Assembly: GCF_016583905.1 (NCBI RefSeq)
Contig: NZ_NRRY01000011.1
Location: forward strand, 1-64,000
Length of the DNA stretch: 64,000 nucleotides
Source: Lamprobacter modestohalophilus
GTDB lineage: Bacteria; Pseudomonadota; Gammaproteobacteria; Chromatiales; Chromatiaceae
Reading direction: 5' to 3'
Shown piece by piece: positions 8,096 through 20,015 of this stretch (positions within the stretch are counted from its first letter, which is position 1; each line of letters begins with the position of its first letter). The notes under the pieces are model-generated. The model did not search any database, was not told the DNA's origin, and worked only from the letters and a program-made list of their open reading frames with translations. A program made the translations under genes and the position numbers.

Positions 8096-8519
8096 AGACC
8101 TCATCTGCTCGTTTACAAAAGGCATCGACCATCGAATTCGCGATCTGACCGAACACACTGCCGAAGGCCTTGTCGATCAGGCGGCCGGAAAACTCGAAAT
8201 CCAGCTGCAGCTCAACCTTACAGGCATCCTCACGCAGACGCGTAAAGGTCCAAACGCCACTCAGTTTACGGAATGGTCCATCCTTCAGCCGAAGGTACAT
8301 GCGCTCAGGCGGCTCGAGCTTGTTGCAGGTGGAGAACACCTGCCGCACGCCAAGCCTGGCGACCTCGATGCGCCCACAGAGCTCATGCTCGTCGCGCGAC
8401 AGCAAGGCCGCTGAGTGACACCACGGCAGAAAGCGCGGATAGCCCTCGACATCCGCCACCAAATCAAACATCTGTTGCGCCGAATGACGCACCAACGCAC
8501 TTTTCTTTACCAGCGGCAC
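8085..8519 (-). CDS. ratA: RatA/COQ10-type START-domain protein
   Basis: 144 residues. Conserved elements of the RatA/Coq10 family: SALVRHSAQQMFDLVADVEGYPRFLPWC and DFEFSGRLIDKAFGSVF. In E. coli the protein was described as a toxin blocking 70S assembly; relatives bind ubiquinone. The start is GTG at 8519, directly after the stop of the NSS symporter gene (TGA at 8521-8523), so it may be co-transcribed. smpB, often next to ratA, is not here. Confidence 0.9.
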   Translation of the reverse strand: MPLVKKSALVRHSAQQMFDLVADVEGYPRFLPWCHSAALLSRDEHELCGRIEVARLGVRQVFSTCNKLEPPERMYLRLKDGPFRKLSGVWTFTRLREDACKVELQLDFEFSGRLIDKAFGSVFGQIANSMVDAFCKRADEVYGD

Positions 8520-8520
8520 G

Positions 8521-9888
8521 TCAAATCAATCCAACTGCGTTCAAGAAGACCAGGACGACGCAGACGGGCGCGAGCCAGCGAATCAGCCCGCGCCAGATGC
8601 GGTAAAGCACAGCGCCATTAGTCGCGCTGAGCTCATCCCGTGAGACCGTCTCATCGAGCACCCAGCCCGCGAAGATGGCGATAAAGATTCCACCGAGCGG
8701 CAACAGCACGTTCGCGGTGAGGTAATCGAAGAGGTCGAGGATACCTTTACCAAAGACGGTAAAGCCCGCCCATGCGTTCAACGAGAGTAGACAGGTGATA
8801 CCCAGCAACCAGACCGCAACCCCAGCCAGCAGAGCGGCGCGCACCCGACTAAAGCCTTTGTTTTCGACCAGATAAGCAACCATCGGCTCGAGCAAGGAGA
8901 TCGCCGAGGTCCAGGCCGCAAACGCGAGTAACAGGAAAAACAGCACGCCGAAGAAGGCCCCAAACGGCATCTGGCCGAAGGCGACCGGCAGGGTCTGGAA
9001 GATCAGGCCCGGCCCAGAGCTCGGCTCGAGTCCTTGCGCAAAGACGATCGGAAAGATCGCCAGCCCAGCAAGCAGGGCCACGAGGGTATCCATGCCGGCG
9101 ATAATGGCCACGTTACCGCCAATCGAGGCATGGCTGCTGAGGTAAGAGCCGTAGATCATGATCGCGCCCATGCCAAGACTCAGGCTGAAGAAGGCTTGCC
9201 CCATCGCGCTCAAGATGGCGTCGCCGGCGTTGGCCCTGAGTTCGCCAAAATCAGGGGTGAATAGGTACGAGAGGCCAGCGGCGAAGTCTCCAGCCTGTGA
9301 GGCGTAGAGCACCATAACGACCAGCAACAGGAACAGGGTCGGCATCAGCACGCGCACGGCCATTTCCAGACCGCTGGCGACGCCACGCGCGACGACCATC
9401 ACCACCAGCACCATAAAGACGGTATGCCAGGCCAAGAGCCGCTCAGGGTCGGCGACCAGCGCACTAAAGATCGCCTCCGAGGCCGCGCCGTCGATACCCT
9501 CGAATAGCCCGGCCCCAGCCCGAAACACATAGGCCAGGGTCCAGCCAGCAATCACGCTGTAGAACGAGAGGATCAGAAAGCCAGACAGGATACCCATCCA
9601 GCCAAGAAGCTGCCAGGCCCGGCTCGCGCCCGCTTGCTCAGCCAGCGCACGCATGCTGTTGATCGGACTCTGCCGCCCGCGTCGCCCCAGCATGATCTCG
9701 GCGATCATGATCGGCACGCCGATGGCAGCGACACAGAGCAGGTAGACGATGACAAAGGCACCGCCGCCGTATTCGCCTGCGGTGTAGGGAAAGCGCCAGA
9801 TATTACCCAGCCCCACAGCGGAGCCGGTCGCCGCGAAGATGAACGCGAGGCGCGATGACCACATGCCATGCATCGAGGTCGTCTGCAT
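8521..9888 (-). CDS. Sodium:neurotransmitter symporter (SNF/NSS) family protein
   Basis: 455 residues with about 11-12 membrane helices. The first helix has the signature RLAFIFAATGSAVGLGNIWRFPY-type sequence with the NSS Na+/substrate site, and GGGAFVIVYL follows. Bacterial members (LeuT, MhsT, TnaT) carry amino acids with Na+. Na+ dependence would fit a marine or saline host, but that is inference. It begins five bases after glmM ends and runs into ratA, so glmM, this gene, ratA and rnfH may form one transcript. Confidence 0.88.
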   Translation of the reverse strand: MQTTSMHGMWSSRLAFIFAATGSAVGLGNIWRFPYTAGEYGGGAFVIVYLLCVAAIGVPIMIAEIMLGRRGRQSPINSMRALAEQAGASRAWQLLGWMGILSGFLILSFYSVIAGWTLAYVFRAGAGLFEGIDGAASEAIFSALVADPERLLAWHTVFMVLVVMVVARGVASGLEMAVRVLMPTLFLLLVVMVLYASQAGDFAAGLSYLFTPDFGELRANAGDAILSAMGQAFFSLSLGMGAIMIYGSYLSSHASIGGNVAIIAGMDTLVALLAGLAIFPIVFAQGLEPSSGPGLIFQTLPVAFGQMPFGAFFGVLFFLLLAFAAWTSAISLLEPMVAYLVENKGFSRVRAALLAGVAVWLLGITCLLSLNAWAGFTVFGKGILDLFDYLTANVLLPLGGIFIAIFAGWVLDETVSRDELSATNGAVLYRIWRGLIRWLAPVCVVLVFLNAVGLI

Positions 9889-9893
9889 CGACC

Positions 9894-11234
9894 TTAGGCC
9901 CCCAACTCCTCGCGCACCAATCCTGCAAGCTCCTCAGCAAGCGTCTGCACGCTGACAGCATCGAAACCTTCTACCATCACGCGCACCAGAGGCTCGGTAC
10001 CGGAGTGGCGCAGCAGGATGCGTCCCTGGTCACCAAGGCTAGCCTCCGCCGCTCGCACTGCATCTTGGATGCGCGGGCGTGACATCACGTCGGTGCGCTG
10101 CTCCAAACGGACATTGATCAGGACTTGAGGATAGCGCTCGACCGGTCGCACGGCATCGGCCAAGCTGGTATCGGCATCGATCAATGCCTGCAGAACCTGC
10201 AGCGCCGCGATGATGCCGTCGCCAGTGGTGGTCCGATCCCGACAGATGATGTGTCCTGAAGGCTCGCCACCCAGCATGCCGCCATCGAGCTTGAGTCGCT
10301 CCATGATGTAGCGATCGCCGACCTGGGTGCGGGTGAAATCGATGCCCAGCCGGCGCAACGCCAGCTCGAGCCCAAGGTTGCTCATCAAGGTGCCCACCAC
10401 AGCACCACGCAGCTCATTCGCAGCATGGCGCGAATTGGCGATCAGGTAGATCAAGGCGTCACCGTCGACCACCTGGCCAGCGGCATCGACCATCATCAGC
10501 CGATCGCCATCGCCGTCGAAGGCGATACCAAGCGCAGCGCCCTCAGCGACCACTGCCTCCGTCAAGGCCCCGGGTTTGGTTGAGCCGACCTCGCGATTGA
10601 TGTTGAACCCATCCGGTCGCGTGCCGATCGTCACCACCTCGGCACCGAGTTCTTCGAAGACGAAGGGCGCGACGTTGTAGGTGGCGCCGTTGGCACAATC
10701 CACGACCAGTTTCAGCCCCTTCAACGAGGTCGACGCTGGGACACTGCTCTTGCAGAACTCGATATAACGCCCAGCCGCATCATCAACCCGTCGCACCTTG
10801 CCGAGATCGGCCGAGGCGACCGTGCGCAGGGGCTGATCAATGGCCGCTTCGATCGCGCATTCGACCTCATCAGGCAGCTTGTCACCGTCGCTCGAGAAGA
10901 ACTTGATGCCGTTGTCGTCGTACGGGTTGTGCGACGCGGTGATGACGATGCCGGCGGCGGCGCGGAAGGTGCGCGTCAAATAAGCCACACCCGGGGTTGG
11001 CATTGGCCCCAGCAGACGGATATCGACGCCAGCAGCCACCAAGCCAGCCTCGAGGGCCGACTCGAACATATAGCCAGAAATACGCGTGTCCTTGCCGATC
11101 AGCACCGTACTGCCGTCGCCTTGACCAAGCACGCGACCAGCCGCCCAGCCGAGCTTGACCACGAAGTCAGGGCTGACGCTCGGATCACCGACGCGCCCCC
11201 GAATCCCATCGGTACCGAAATACTTGCGCTTCAA
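9894..11234 (-). CDS. glmM: Phosphoglucosamine mutase GlmM
   Basis: 446 residues, matching the usual 445. Motifs: [10 protein letters not shown] at the N-terminus, the phosphoserine loop [18 protein letters not shown] with Ser101, the metal loop DGDGDR, and the C-terminal phosphate-binding [12 protein letters not shown]. It converts GlcN-6-P to GlcN-1-P for UDP-GlcNAc, and so for peptidoglycan and LPS. The start is a TTG at 11234 preceded by AGGTG; no ATG or GTG fits the conserved N-terminus. Downstream of folP on the same strand, the usual ftsH-folP-glmM order. Confidence 0.94.
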   Translation of the reverse strand: MKRKYFGTDGIRGRVGDPSVSPDFVVKLGWAAGRVLGQGDGSTVLIGKDTRISGYMFESALEAGLVAAGVDIRLLGPMPTPGVAYLTRTFRAAAGIVITASHNPYDDNGIKFFSSDGDKLPDEVECAIEAAIDQPLRTVASADLGKVRRVDDAAGRYIEFCKSSVPASTSLKGLKLVVDCANGATYNVAPFVFEELGAEVVTIGTRPDGFNINREVGSTKPGALTEAVVAEGAALGIAFDGDGDRLMMVDAAGQVVDGDALIYLIANSRHAANELRGAVVGTLMSNLGLELALRRLGIDFTRTQVGDRYIMERLKLDGGMLGGEPSGHIICRDRTTTGDGIIAALQVLQALIDADTSLADAVRPVERYPQVLINVRLEQRTDVMSRPRIQDAVRAAEASLGDQGRILLRHSGTEPLVRVMVEGFDAVSVQTLAEELAGLVREELGA

Positions 11235-11348
11235 CTGTTCACCTAACGTTCTTCGCGCGCCGCCACCCCGGACGATCAAGCGCTTGTTTCACGGCAATCT
11301 TCTGACTAAACGGTCGCCCGGTACCAAGAGACTGGCAGCGGCCGATGC

Positions 11349-12200
11349 CTAGCCTGACATCTCGCAATGCTCAACGGCTGCAACAGCAGTGTAGACGCGG
11401 ATCGCATCGTAGGCAGCCGCAACATCATGGGTTCGGATGATGGCGACGCCTCGTGCAAGCGCCAGCGTGGTCGCAGCAACCCCGGCCGAGAGCCGCGCGT
11501 CGACCTTCCTCCCGGTCAGCGCACCGAGCATCGACTTGCGCGATAGACCAACCAGTAGCGGCAGCCCGAGCCCAGCGAACTGTTCCAGCCGCGCCAACAG
11601 GGTGAGATTATGCGCGAGCGTCTTACCAAAGCCAAAACCGGGATCGACCAGCAACCGATGGCGCGGGATACCAACCTGCTCGCAGGCATCGACGCGCGAC
11701 TGCAGAAACGCGATCACATCAGCAACTACCTCCGCGTATTGCGGCTGCTGCTGCATCGTACGCGGCTCTCCCTGCATGTGCATCAAACAGACGGGCAAGC
11801 CGGTCTCAGCCGCTGCTGCAAGCGCCTGCGGCGCCCTTAGGGCAAACACATCGTTGATCAACCCGGCGCCAACACGAGCCGCGGCGCGCATCACTCCAGG
11901 CTTCCAGGTATCAATCGAGATCGGCACCTCGAGCCGCGACGCTAACGCCTCGATCACCGGCACAACGCGCTCAATCTCAAGCGCTTCGGACACCGGCTCA
12001 GCGCCTGGCCGCGTCGACTCGCCGCCGACGTCAATGATCGCCGCACCCTCGGCAACCATCTGCTCGGCGCGCTCGAGCGCGCGGGTAACGGAAACGAAAT
12101 CACCCCCGTCCGAGAAGGAGTCAGGGGTGACGTTTAAGATGCCCATCACGCGGGGCTCGGTCAAATCAATCGACCGCGCCCCGCACTGCAGTATCGTCAT
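11349..12200 (-). CDS. folP: Dihydropteroate synthase
   Basis: 283 residues. Signature segments: VMGILNVTPDSFSDGG, ADIDVGGESTRPGA-like (IIDVGGESTRPGAEPV), and DPGFGFGKT. It joins p-aminobenzoate to the pterin diphosphate in folate synthesis and is the target of sulfonamides. The ATG at 12200 is used; a TTG two codons upstream is possible. It lies 34 bases after ftsH and upstream of glmM, the conserved gammaproteobacterial order. Confidence 0.94.
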   Translation of the reverse strand: MTILQCGARSIDLTEPRVMGILNVTPDSFSDGGDFVSVTRALERAEQMVAEGAAIIDVGGESTRPGAEPVSEALEIERVVPVIEALASRLEVPISIDTWKPGVMRAAARVGAGLINDVFALRAPQALAAAAETGLPVCLMHMQGEPRTMQQQPQYAEVVADVIAFLQSRVDACEQVGIPRHRLLVDPGFGFGKTLAHNLTLLARLEQFAGLGLPLLVGLSRKSMLGALTGRKVDARLSAGVAATTLALARGVAIIRTHDVAAAYDAIRVYTAVAAVEHCEMSG

Positions 12201-12234
12201 CGCCAAGGACTAAGGTTTAGCCGGACCCAACCCA

Positions 12235-14166
<1,932 letters not shown>

Positions 14167-14246
14167 GGCATCAGCCTCTTTAGCATTGCAACACTTGAGC
14201 GGAGCGGCCCAAGGATCGCGAAAGTTGATACGGGTTTAGTTGGACG

Positions 14247-14870
14247 TTACCGGACTTGGCGCCCTTTCGCCACCAGGTAGACCTCTCGGCTTGCCGCCCG
14301 AGATGCGTCCGGCTTTCGGATTTTGACCTGCTGATAGCGCTGCCTGAGTTCTTTCAGTACAACATCGAACCCTTCACCCTGGAAGGCTTTGACTACCAGG
14401 CTACTGCCCGGTTTCGACTGCTGCATCGCGAAATCTAAGGCCAATTCGACCAGATACATCATCCGCGGCTGATCGACCGCCGTCATGCCAGAAACGTTTG
14501 GGGCCATATCGGAAAGCACAAGATCGACACCGCTGTCGCCAATCCGTTCGATCAGCCGCGCTAAATCCTCTGCTTCACGAAAGTCACCCCGGATGATCTC
14601 AACGCCAGCAATGGGCTCCATCTCGAGCAGATCGATCGCCACCACCGTGCCTTTCGGCCCGATGCGCTTTGCTAGCACCTGAGACCAGCCGCCAGGCGCT
14701 GCACCGAGGTCAACCACGCACTGAGCGGGACGCAAGAAACGGTCACGCTGATCCAGCTCGATCAGTTTGTAAGCCGCCCGCGAGCGATAACCCTCACGCT
14801 GCGCCCGTTGCACATACGGATCATTGAGATGCCGCTGCATCCAGCGGCGATCGCCCTTACGAGCTGCCAT
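14247..14870 (-). CDS. rlmE: 23S rRNA (uridine-2'-O)-methyltransferase RlmE
   Basis: 207 residues. The SAM site VVDLGAAPGGWSQ and the catalytic K-D-K-E set of the FtsJ family are recognisable (RSRAAYKL, SDMAPN, VVKAFQGEGFD). It methylates the 2'-O of U2552 in 23S rRNA. The ATG at 14870 starts the conserved region (MAARKGDRRWMQRH). It precedes ftsH by about 80 bases, the typical arrangement; the usual upstream yhbY is absent and replaced by a membrane protein gene. Confidence 0.93.
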   Translation of the reverse strand: MAARKGDRRWMQRHLNDPYVQRAQREGYRSRAAYKLIELDQRDRFLRPAQCVVDLGAAPGGWSQVLAKRIGPKGTVVAIDLLEMEPIAGVEIIRGDFREAEDLARLIERIGDSGVDLVLSDMAPNVSGMTAVDQPRMMYLVELALDFAMQQSKPGSSLVVKAFQGEGFDVVLKELRQRYQQVKIRKPDASRAASREVYLVAKGRQVR

Positions 14871-14915
14871 CAAGACGCACCGCAACAAGACAGGGCCAGG
14901 CTCGCTCAGGTGCAA

Positions 14916-15692
14916 TCACAGATCATCAACCCAGGCAAAATCAAACAGCTCTAGCATTGCACCGGTCACACTACCGGCAGCCATACCTGCCGCCACCGCA
15001 AGCGGCAAGGCCGCCGAGGTGCCCTCGACCACATCAAGGAAGAACCCTGGCCGGTCATAGCCAGACAGCATGCTCGCGAAGGCCCAAAAGCTACCACCAA
15101 CGATGATCGCGACGACCCCGATCACGAGCCCCTCAGCTACCGGACACCAGCGCCGCGGCAGGCCGCCAGCAGTCGTCGCGACCCTGCGCACCGAGGCGAC
15201 ATAGATGACGCCATTCACCGAGACCAGAAAGGCAACCGCCACCACAGGGGACAGACCAAAACCGAGCGCCGCCGCCAGCGTGAGCATGGCACCTGACAGC
15301 GTTCCGCTCAATGCACCAACCAGGGCCTTCGCGGGCACGTTCGCCGTACAACGGCTTGGGAACTCGATCAGCAGCCCCGTTGCCAGGCCCAGCGTCCCAC
15401 AGAGCAGCGCAGCGTGCCAGAACGCCGCCTGCTCATAAAACACGATCAACACGAACAATGTCGACACAACGCCAACCAGACTCGCCGCCAAGGCCGCTTG
15501 CCGCGCACTGTAGTAGGAGGCACCAATGGCACCAGCACCAGTGGCTGCTGCCACAAAGGACAGCGACCCAAGATAGGGCTCGAGCAGCGCTTCGAGCACA
15601 ATAAACAGCGGCGCATAGATGGCGCCAATCAGCGCCCAGAGCAGCATGCGAATCAGCAGTTGGCGGGTGACTGGCAGCAGCGCGAGACTCAT
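14916..15692 (-). CDS. Hypothetical polytopic membrane protein
   Basis: 258 residues with about seven or eight hydrophobic segments rich in Ala, Gly and Leu. I do not recognise the family. It ends with an acidic tail (LELFDFAWVDDL). It lies directly upstream of rlmE on the same strand and may share its transcript. The ATG at 15692 is the only start near the first helix. It could be a small transporter or an integral membrane accessory protein; nothing in the sequence decides. Confidence 0.7.
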   Translation of the reverse strand: MSLALLPVTRQLLIRMLLWALIGAIYAPLFIVLEALLEPYLGSLSFVAAATGAGAIGASYYSARQAALAASLVGVVSTLFVLIVFYEQAAFWHAALLCGTLGLATGLLIEFPSRCTANVPAKALVGALSGTLSGAMLTLAAALGFGLSPVVAVAFLVSVNGVIYVASVRRVATTAGGLPRRWCPVAEGLVIGVVAIIVGGSFWAFASMLSGYDRPGFFLDVVEGTSAALPLAVAAGMAAGSVTGAMLELFDFAWVDDL

Positions 15693-16043
15693 GACTCAGA
15701 TCCAAGCGAAGACAAAGCAGAAGGAAGCCGCGCGCGAGCAGACAAGACGGCGCTGCGCACAGGAATGAAGCTCGGATGTTGTCACTGCAGGCTTAACAGC
15801 TCAACATCAGAAACGCTAGGGGGAAACGATCGGAAGCGAGGTGCGCTGACTGCGGAAACCGACATCCAGGGCAGAAGCTGAGGTCGCGAAGCACGCTGTA
15901 AGTCGACGCTTGAGGAAGACTAGCTGGGCAGGGAACGTCTGGGAGATACCCTTAGCGTAAGTTAAAGACAGTGCTTAGCTAAGGGAAGCGGGGCGCTAGG
16001 CGCCCCACGCCGGGCTTGGAAGCCGCGGCAGGACGATCAAGCC
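15693..16043. other. 351-bp intergenic region downstream of HiPIP
   Basis: No gene is visible. It contains the palindrome cttagctaag (15973-15982) and a perfect 7-bp stem hairpin at 15990-16006. The promoter of the membrane-protein/rlmE/ftsH run should lie in the left part. Confidence 0.6.
15990..16006 (-). terminator. Hairpin downstream of the HiPIP gene
   Basis: ggggcgc-tag-gcgcccc, a perfect 7-bp GC stem, lies 37 bases past the HiPIP stop on the minus strand. There is no T-run after it, so it is either a Rho-type 3' stabilising hairpin or only a weak terminator. HiPIP mRNAs are abundant and short, which would fit a protective 3' hairpin. Confidence 0.45.
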
Positions 16044-16400
16044 TTAACCGGCCTTCAGGGTCCAAGATGCACACCAGCCCGTCTCATGCACGGCCTTACC
16101 CGGGAACAGGCTGCAGGGGCGCCACTCGCCGGAATCAGCCAGCACGAACTGGCAGTTGTTGCAGAACTGCTCTTCCGGTGGCTTGCCCGGACGAGCCGCA
16201 GCGGCACGGTCAGCCTGAGTAGCATCTTCCGAGTACTTCAGCGCCTGTGCGGTCGGATCGGTTCCCGGATCAACGTGCGGCAGATCTTGGGCTTGAGCGG
16301 CCGCGATACCGACCAGGTTGACCAGCGGCACCGAAGCGAGACCACCAAGCATCATCTTGACGGCGTCACGACGGCTCTTGTTCATTGGCTTATCGGACAT
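16044..16400 (-). CDS. High-potential iron-sulfur protein (HiPIP)
   Basis: 118 residues. The twin-arginine signal [20 protein letters not shown] is cleaved after the AQAQ region near residue 38. The mature part has four Cys (80, 83, 96, 110) with the HiPIP spacing and the [18 protein letters not shown] and GWCASW segments. HiPIP is a periplasmic [4Fe-4S] electron carrier that rereduces the photosynthetic reaction-centre cytochrome in purple sulfur bacteria. GGAGACGTCAGA precedes the ATG. It is a single gene with its own flanking spaces, as usual. This is the strongest taxonomic marker in the window. Confidence 0.95.
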   Translation of the reverse strand: MSDKPMNKSRRDAVKMMLGGLASVPLVNLVGIAAAQAQDLPHVDPGTDPTAQALKYSEDATQADRAAAARPGKPPEEQFCNNCQFVLADSGEWRPCSLFPGKAVHETGWCASWTLKAG

Positions 16401-16786
16401 TCTGACGTCTCCTACAGAGCGTGGACTGAGATTGCTCGAACGGCCCGGTGTCACCACGCAGGCCCGGACCGCCGGCCATTTTGCACGAACGATCTGGAAA
16501 AGGCGAGAACGACGGCCAATTAAATCGTCGACGGCTCAGGTCTCACCTCGTCCGGTCTACTAGACAACCAACCCTCAAGCGTGTTCCTAGCCGGCGCCAA
16601 TCCGATCGCCCGCTAGCGCTGAATCCTTGCCCTGAAGCAATCGTAATCGCTCCAAGTTCACCAATCGCTTGTAGATCACCAATCGCTTGTAGATCACAAA
16701 TCGCCTCATGCCTCGGAGTGACGAGGCGCCCTGAACGTTACCCTACAACAGTGCTCCATCGTCCGCGGCGGCAATGCCCCTAAACG
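16401..16786. other. 386-bp upstream region of HiPIP
   Basis: This is shared by the HiPIP promoter (left side, minus strand) and the 3' end... of no plus-strand gene; the next gene, nlpC-like, ends here on the minus strand. It holds the 18-bp repeats described separately. I cannot place promoter boxes reliably. Confidence 0.5.
16658..16704. repeat. 18-bp direct repeat, 2.6 copies
   Basis: tcaccaatcgcttgtaga occurs at 16658-16675 and again at 16676-16693, followed by a partial third copy (tcacaaatcgc) at 16694-16704. It lies about 260 bp upstream of HiPIP and about 80 bp downstream of the NlpC/P60 gene. Confidence 0.82.
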
Positions 16787-17332
16787 CTAGAGGTAGCTGC
16801 CTGCGCCGAGGTACCGCTCCCGCCAGTAGTTGCTGCCAAGATTGGCGAGTCGGACATGGCGCTTTGAGGTTGATGCATGCACAAAGCGCTGCTCGTCGAC
16901 CATGATGCCGACGTGGTACTGGCTCGGGCCGGTCTTGAAGAAGACCAGATCACCCGGCTTGGGATGGCCGCGCAGCGGGGTTGCCGCAGCCTGTTGCTGC
17001 GTCGAGACGCGCGGAATGCTCATGCCTGCCGCCTGATGGGCAACCAAGGTCAAACCACTGCAATCGAGCGCCCGATGCGGCGTAGCCCCGCCATAGACAT
17101 AGGGGGTGCCAATCTGCGCTAGCGCCGCCTTGACGACGTCTGCTCGTGTCGGCTCGAGACTGCTGAGATCGAAGGTCTCGCCGGCAACCTGGACGCTGCG
17201 ATTCGGAGAGGACGGAGTACTAGCACAGCCAAGCAGAACCAGGGCTGATCCCAGAAAGGCCCCTAAAAGCAGCGGCCTGTACAGCAAACGGGCTGGGCTG
17301 GCGGAACAGGATGGCACGATCGCTATTGACAT
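16787..17332 (-). CDS. NlpC/P60 family lipoprotein (peptidoglycan endopeptidase)
   Basis: 181 residues. A lipoprotein signal ends in the lipobox LVLLGC with Cys36. The NlpC/P60 catalytic residues are in place: Cys91 in LDCSGL, His140 in YHVGIM and His152 in FVHAS. Such enzymes cut the D-Glu-mDAP bond or related crosslinks (Spr/MepS type) to allow wall growth. Attached to the outer membrane, it would face the periplasm. It stands alone on the minus strand. Confidence 0.88.
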   Translation of the reverse strand: MSIAIVPSCSASPARLLYRPLLLGAFLGSALVLLGCASTPSSPNRSVQVAGETFDLSSLEPTRADVVKAALAQIGTPYVYGGATPHRALDCSGLTLVAHQAAGMSIPRVSTQQQAAATPLRGHPKPGDLVFFKTGPSQYHVGIMVDEQRFVHASTSKRHVRLANLGSNYWRERYLGAGSYL

Positions 17333-17563
17333 TTTACCCGATAAACACTTTATAACCCCATGTAAAAACGAAGTTTAGTCTCCCACGAGTTATTGTCAAG
17401 CAAGGCCGTCGTCCCGCCTATCCGAACAGACGGGCCGGACCAACCAGCAAGGGCTCAGCTGTGAACTGTGAGATGCACCCATGCACAATCGCTGCTGCCA
17501 ACAGGCGCGAAAGCCCGACGTCGCAAGACGCGCTAGTGCGGCACGCCAGCTACGGCACAGGAG

Positions 17564-19057
17564 CTAGCGCGGGCTAGTCCGCTCAATCTCGGCCAACCCG
17601 TCATAGTTCCCGTCCGGCGCCAACCGATAGCCCGTTAGCCCTTCGCGCAGCACCGCAATCTGATCCTCGTACCAGAGCGGCACAGACGGCAGATCCTGAT
17701 GCAGCAAAGACTGAAGCGCCTGATAGAGGCTGGCCTGACGCTCCAAATCAGGCTCGCGGCGGGCGGCGTCGATCAGCCGATCCGCCTCCGAGCTGAGGTA
17801 GCGGCCGCGGTTGGCCCCACTCGGCGGCGTCGAGGCGCTATGAAATGCGTAGCGAAAGATGTCGGGCAATCGAATCCCAACCCAGGTGAGACCAAACAGC
17901 TGAAAGCGCCCGGCCTTGATGTCACCAAAGAAGGTGCCCCAATCGTAGCTCTCGATCTTGAGATCGATACCGACCTCGGCCAGCTGTGCCTGCAGCACGC
18001 TGGCTAGTCGCAAGCGAAACGGATCGCTCGATGTCTTGTACGAGAGCCGCAGACGCTCGCCACCGGCATAACCCGCCTCGCCTAACAGCCGCCTTGCCAG
18101 CGCTTGATCCTGGGCATAGGCCGACAGCCCAATCGCCCCAGCCCAGTGTTCCGGCGGCAGTAGGGCCTCAGCGGTTCGCCCTTGATCCCGAAACAGCCAG
18201 CGCAGGATCGCCTCACGATCGATAGCGTGCGCGATCGCCCGCCGCACCCGCGGGTCACCAGTCACCGGATCAGCCAGGTTGAAGCCCAGATAAGAGAAGT
18301 TGATCCCAGGCGACGTCAGTACCTGAACGCCCGGGCGTTCGCGCAAGAGGCCGATCAGCTCCGGCGGCAGATCGTTCTGCAGCAGATCGACCTCGCCGCG
18401 CAGCAGCTTCATCACGCGCACGTTGGGATCTTTGACGCGGGTCAAGATCAACAACTGCCCGTCGCGACGACGCTCGAGCAGGAGCCGATCAGCGCTCGGC
18501 CAAGCCGCGAAGCGCAGTGCGCCGCTGCCAATCGGTTGGCGCTGAAAGGCGTGCCCAGCGGCAATCTGCTCAGCCGGCAGGATGCCAAGGCTGAGGTAGG
18601 CCGGAAACAACGGATCGGGCTCAGACAGGTGGAAGTCGAGTCGACGCTCATCGAGCACCTCGATGCGCTCAATCAGCGCCAGCGGCGCCCGGTGCGGTGA
18701 CGCAAGCCCCTCGTCCAGGATCGATCGGTAGGTCGCGGCGACGTCCGCAGTGCGAAGCGGTTGGCCATCGCTAAAAGGCAGGCGATCAGCCTGGAGCTCG
18801 AAGCGGTAATGTAGCTGCGCCAGCTGCTCCCAGCGCGCGATGCCAGGCGTTGGCCGCCCGGCATCATCCAGCTCGACCAGACGCGCGTACAACAGCCGAT
18901 TGACCCGCTCAGAGGTGGCATCGGTTGCCAGACGCGGGTCAAGATTCGCCGGGGCCTGGGAGACGGCAAGCACGATGGCATCGGCATCGTCGCGCTCAGC
19001 ACAACCAGCAACCATGAGCGCAGCGATGAACATCACCGAAAGCGCCACCAGGCGCAA
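17564..19057 (-). CDS. Family-5 (peptide/nickel) ABC transporter substrate-binding lipoprotein
   Basis: About 497 residues. The hydrophobic leader LRLVALSVMFIAALMVAGC ends in a lipobox Cys, then LAVSQAPANLDPRLATDATSERVNRLLYARLVELDD opens the SBP_bac_5 domain. It captures peptides or similar ligands for an ABC importer and may serve the DppB/DppC-like permeases at 4.3-6.0 kb. The start is uncertain: the reading frame is open upstream through a hexanucleotide repeat, no ATG suits, and TTG at 19057 or ATG at 19033 are the candidates. Confidence 0.82.
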   Translation of the reverse strand: MRLVALSVMFIAALMVAGCAERDDADAIVLAVSQAPANLDPRLATDATSERVNRLLYARLVELDDAGRPTPGIARWEQLAQLHYRFELQADRLPFSDGQPLRTADVAATYRSILDEGLASPHRAPLALIERIEVLDERRLDFHLSEPDPLFPAYLSLGILPAEQIAAGHAFQRQPIGSGALRFAAWPSADRLLLERRRDGQLLILTRVKDPNVRVMKLLRGEVDLLQNDLPPELIGLLRERPGVQVLTSPGINFSYLGFNLADPVTGDPRVRRAIAHAIDREAILRWLFRDQGRTAEALLPPEHWAGAIGLSAYAQDQALARRLLGEAGYAGGERLRLSYKTSSDPFRLRLASVLQAQLAEVGIDLKIESYDWGTFFGDIKAGRFQLFGLTWVGIRLPDIFRYAFHSASTPPSGANRGRYLSSEADRLIDAARREPDLERQASLYQALQSLLHQDLPSVPLWYEDQIAVLREGLTGYRLAPDGNYDGLAEIERTSPR

Positions 19058-19072
19058 AAACGCAGGCGTAAA

Positions 19073-19096
19073 CGGCGACGGCGACGGCGACGGCGA
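19073..19096. repeat. Hexanucleotide repeat (cggcga x 4)
   Basis: Four units of cggcga at the 5' edge of the binding-protein gene. Read on the gene strand it would encode Ser-Pro repeats if translation began further upstream. Six-base units do not change the frame, so slippage here would alter spacing rather than frame. Confidence 0.85.
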
Positions 19097-19354
19097 CGGA
19101 ATCAAGCTCAGCGCAGTGGTGGCTGCCCCATGCAATCGAAGACACTCATGATCCTTCAAACTGCAGAGGCGCAGGCGGACGCAGATAAAAACCTTATAAA
19201 AAATGTCTCGCCGAGAATCGCAAGTCTCAAGGTCACCCAAAAGGTGAAGCAGAAATTGTCCGGAGTGGCTTAAAATATTTACGTTTATCTGCAAAATCCG
19301 AGGTTCAACTGCTCTGTTGGGACGATGCCACCTGTCGTCAGCAGCACCATCACC

Positions 19355-19822
19355 TCACCAGTCCTTGAACGGATGACGCGCCAGGTTGGCGTTGTAATAG
19401 CGCGGATCATCGCTGACCTCGGCACCGAGCCAGGCCGGCCGCTCGAAGGACTCATTCTCGGCGCCCAGCTCGATCTCGGCCAACACCAAGCCCGCATTGT
19501 CACCGGCGAACCGATCCACCTCCCAAACATGCTCGCCGCAGCGCACGCGATGGCGAATTTTATCGATGATCGCGGTCTCGGCCAGCTCGCCCAGCATGGC
19601 CTGAGCGTCCTCAGCGGGGATCGGATACTCGTATTCGCTGCGACTGATCCCTCGCGTCGCGCCCTTGATCGTCAGTCGGCCCTGTCCGCCGTCGAGTCGG
19701 ACCCGCACCGTCAAAGCCGCTGTCGAGGCCAGATAGCCCTGCATCAGATGCGTCTCAGACAGCACCTGCTCGCGCCAATCGTCGTTGCAAACCAGGAATT
19801 TGCGCTCGATCTCCATCGCCAT
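19355..19822 (-). CDS. CYTH domain protein (putative triphosphatase)
   Basis: 155 residues. The N-terminal EIERKFLV is the ExExK signature of CYTH triphosphate tunnel enzymes, followed by GYLASTAALTVRVR, RLTIKGA, SEYEYPIP and EIELGAENE. Bacterial members hydrolyse inorganic triphosphate. AGAGG lies upstream of the ATG at 19822; an ATG two codons later is possible. It follows rlmD on the same strand with a gap of about 190 bases. Confidence 0.88.
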   Translation of the reverse strand: MAMEIERKFLVCNDDWREQVLSETHLMQGYLASTAALTVRVRLDGGQGRLTIKGATRGISRSEYEYPIPAEDAQAMLGELAETAIIDKIRHRVRCGEHVWEVDRFAGDNAGLVLAEIELGAENESFERPAWLGAEVSDDPRYYNANLARHPFKDW

Positions 19823-20015
19823 TCGTCATGCCTCTGTCTACTGTAGGCCCCCAATGAAGGCTCCTAACGAAGGACCCTAACTCTCATGGCGCCGCGCCAC
19901 TCCGGCAAATGAATCGCGCGAAATTCCCGTTAACGCATATAGCGCGTCGCCACCCTAGAAGATAAAGCGCCAGCTTCAACACCAGCTGTCGCCAGGACAA
20001 ATCGCGAGTCTATCG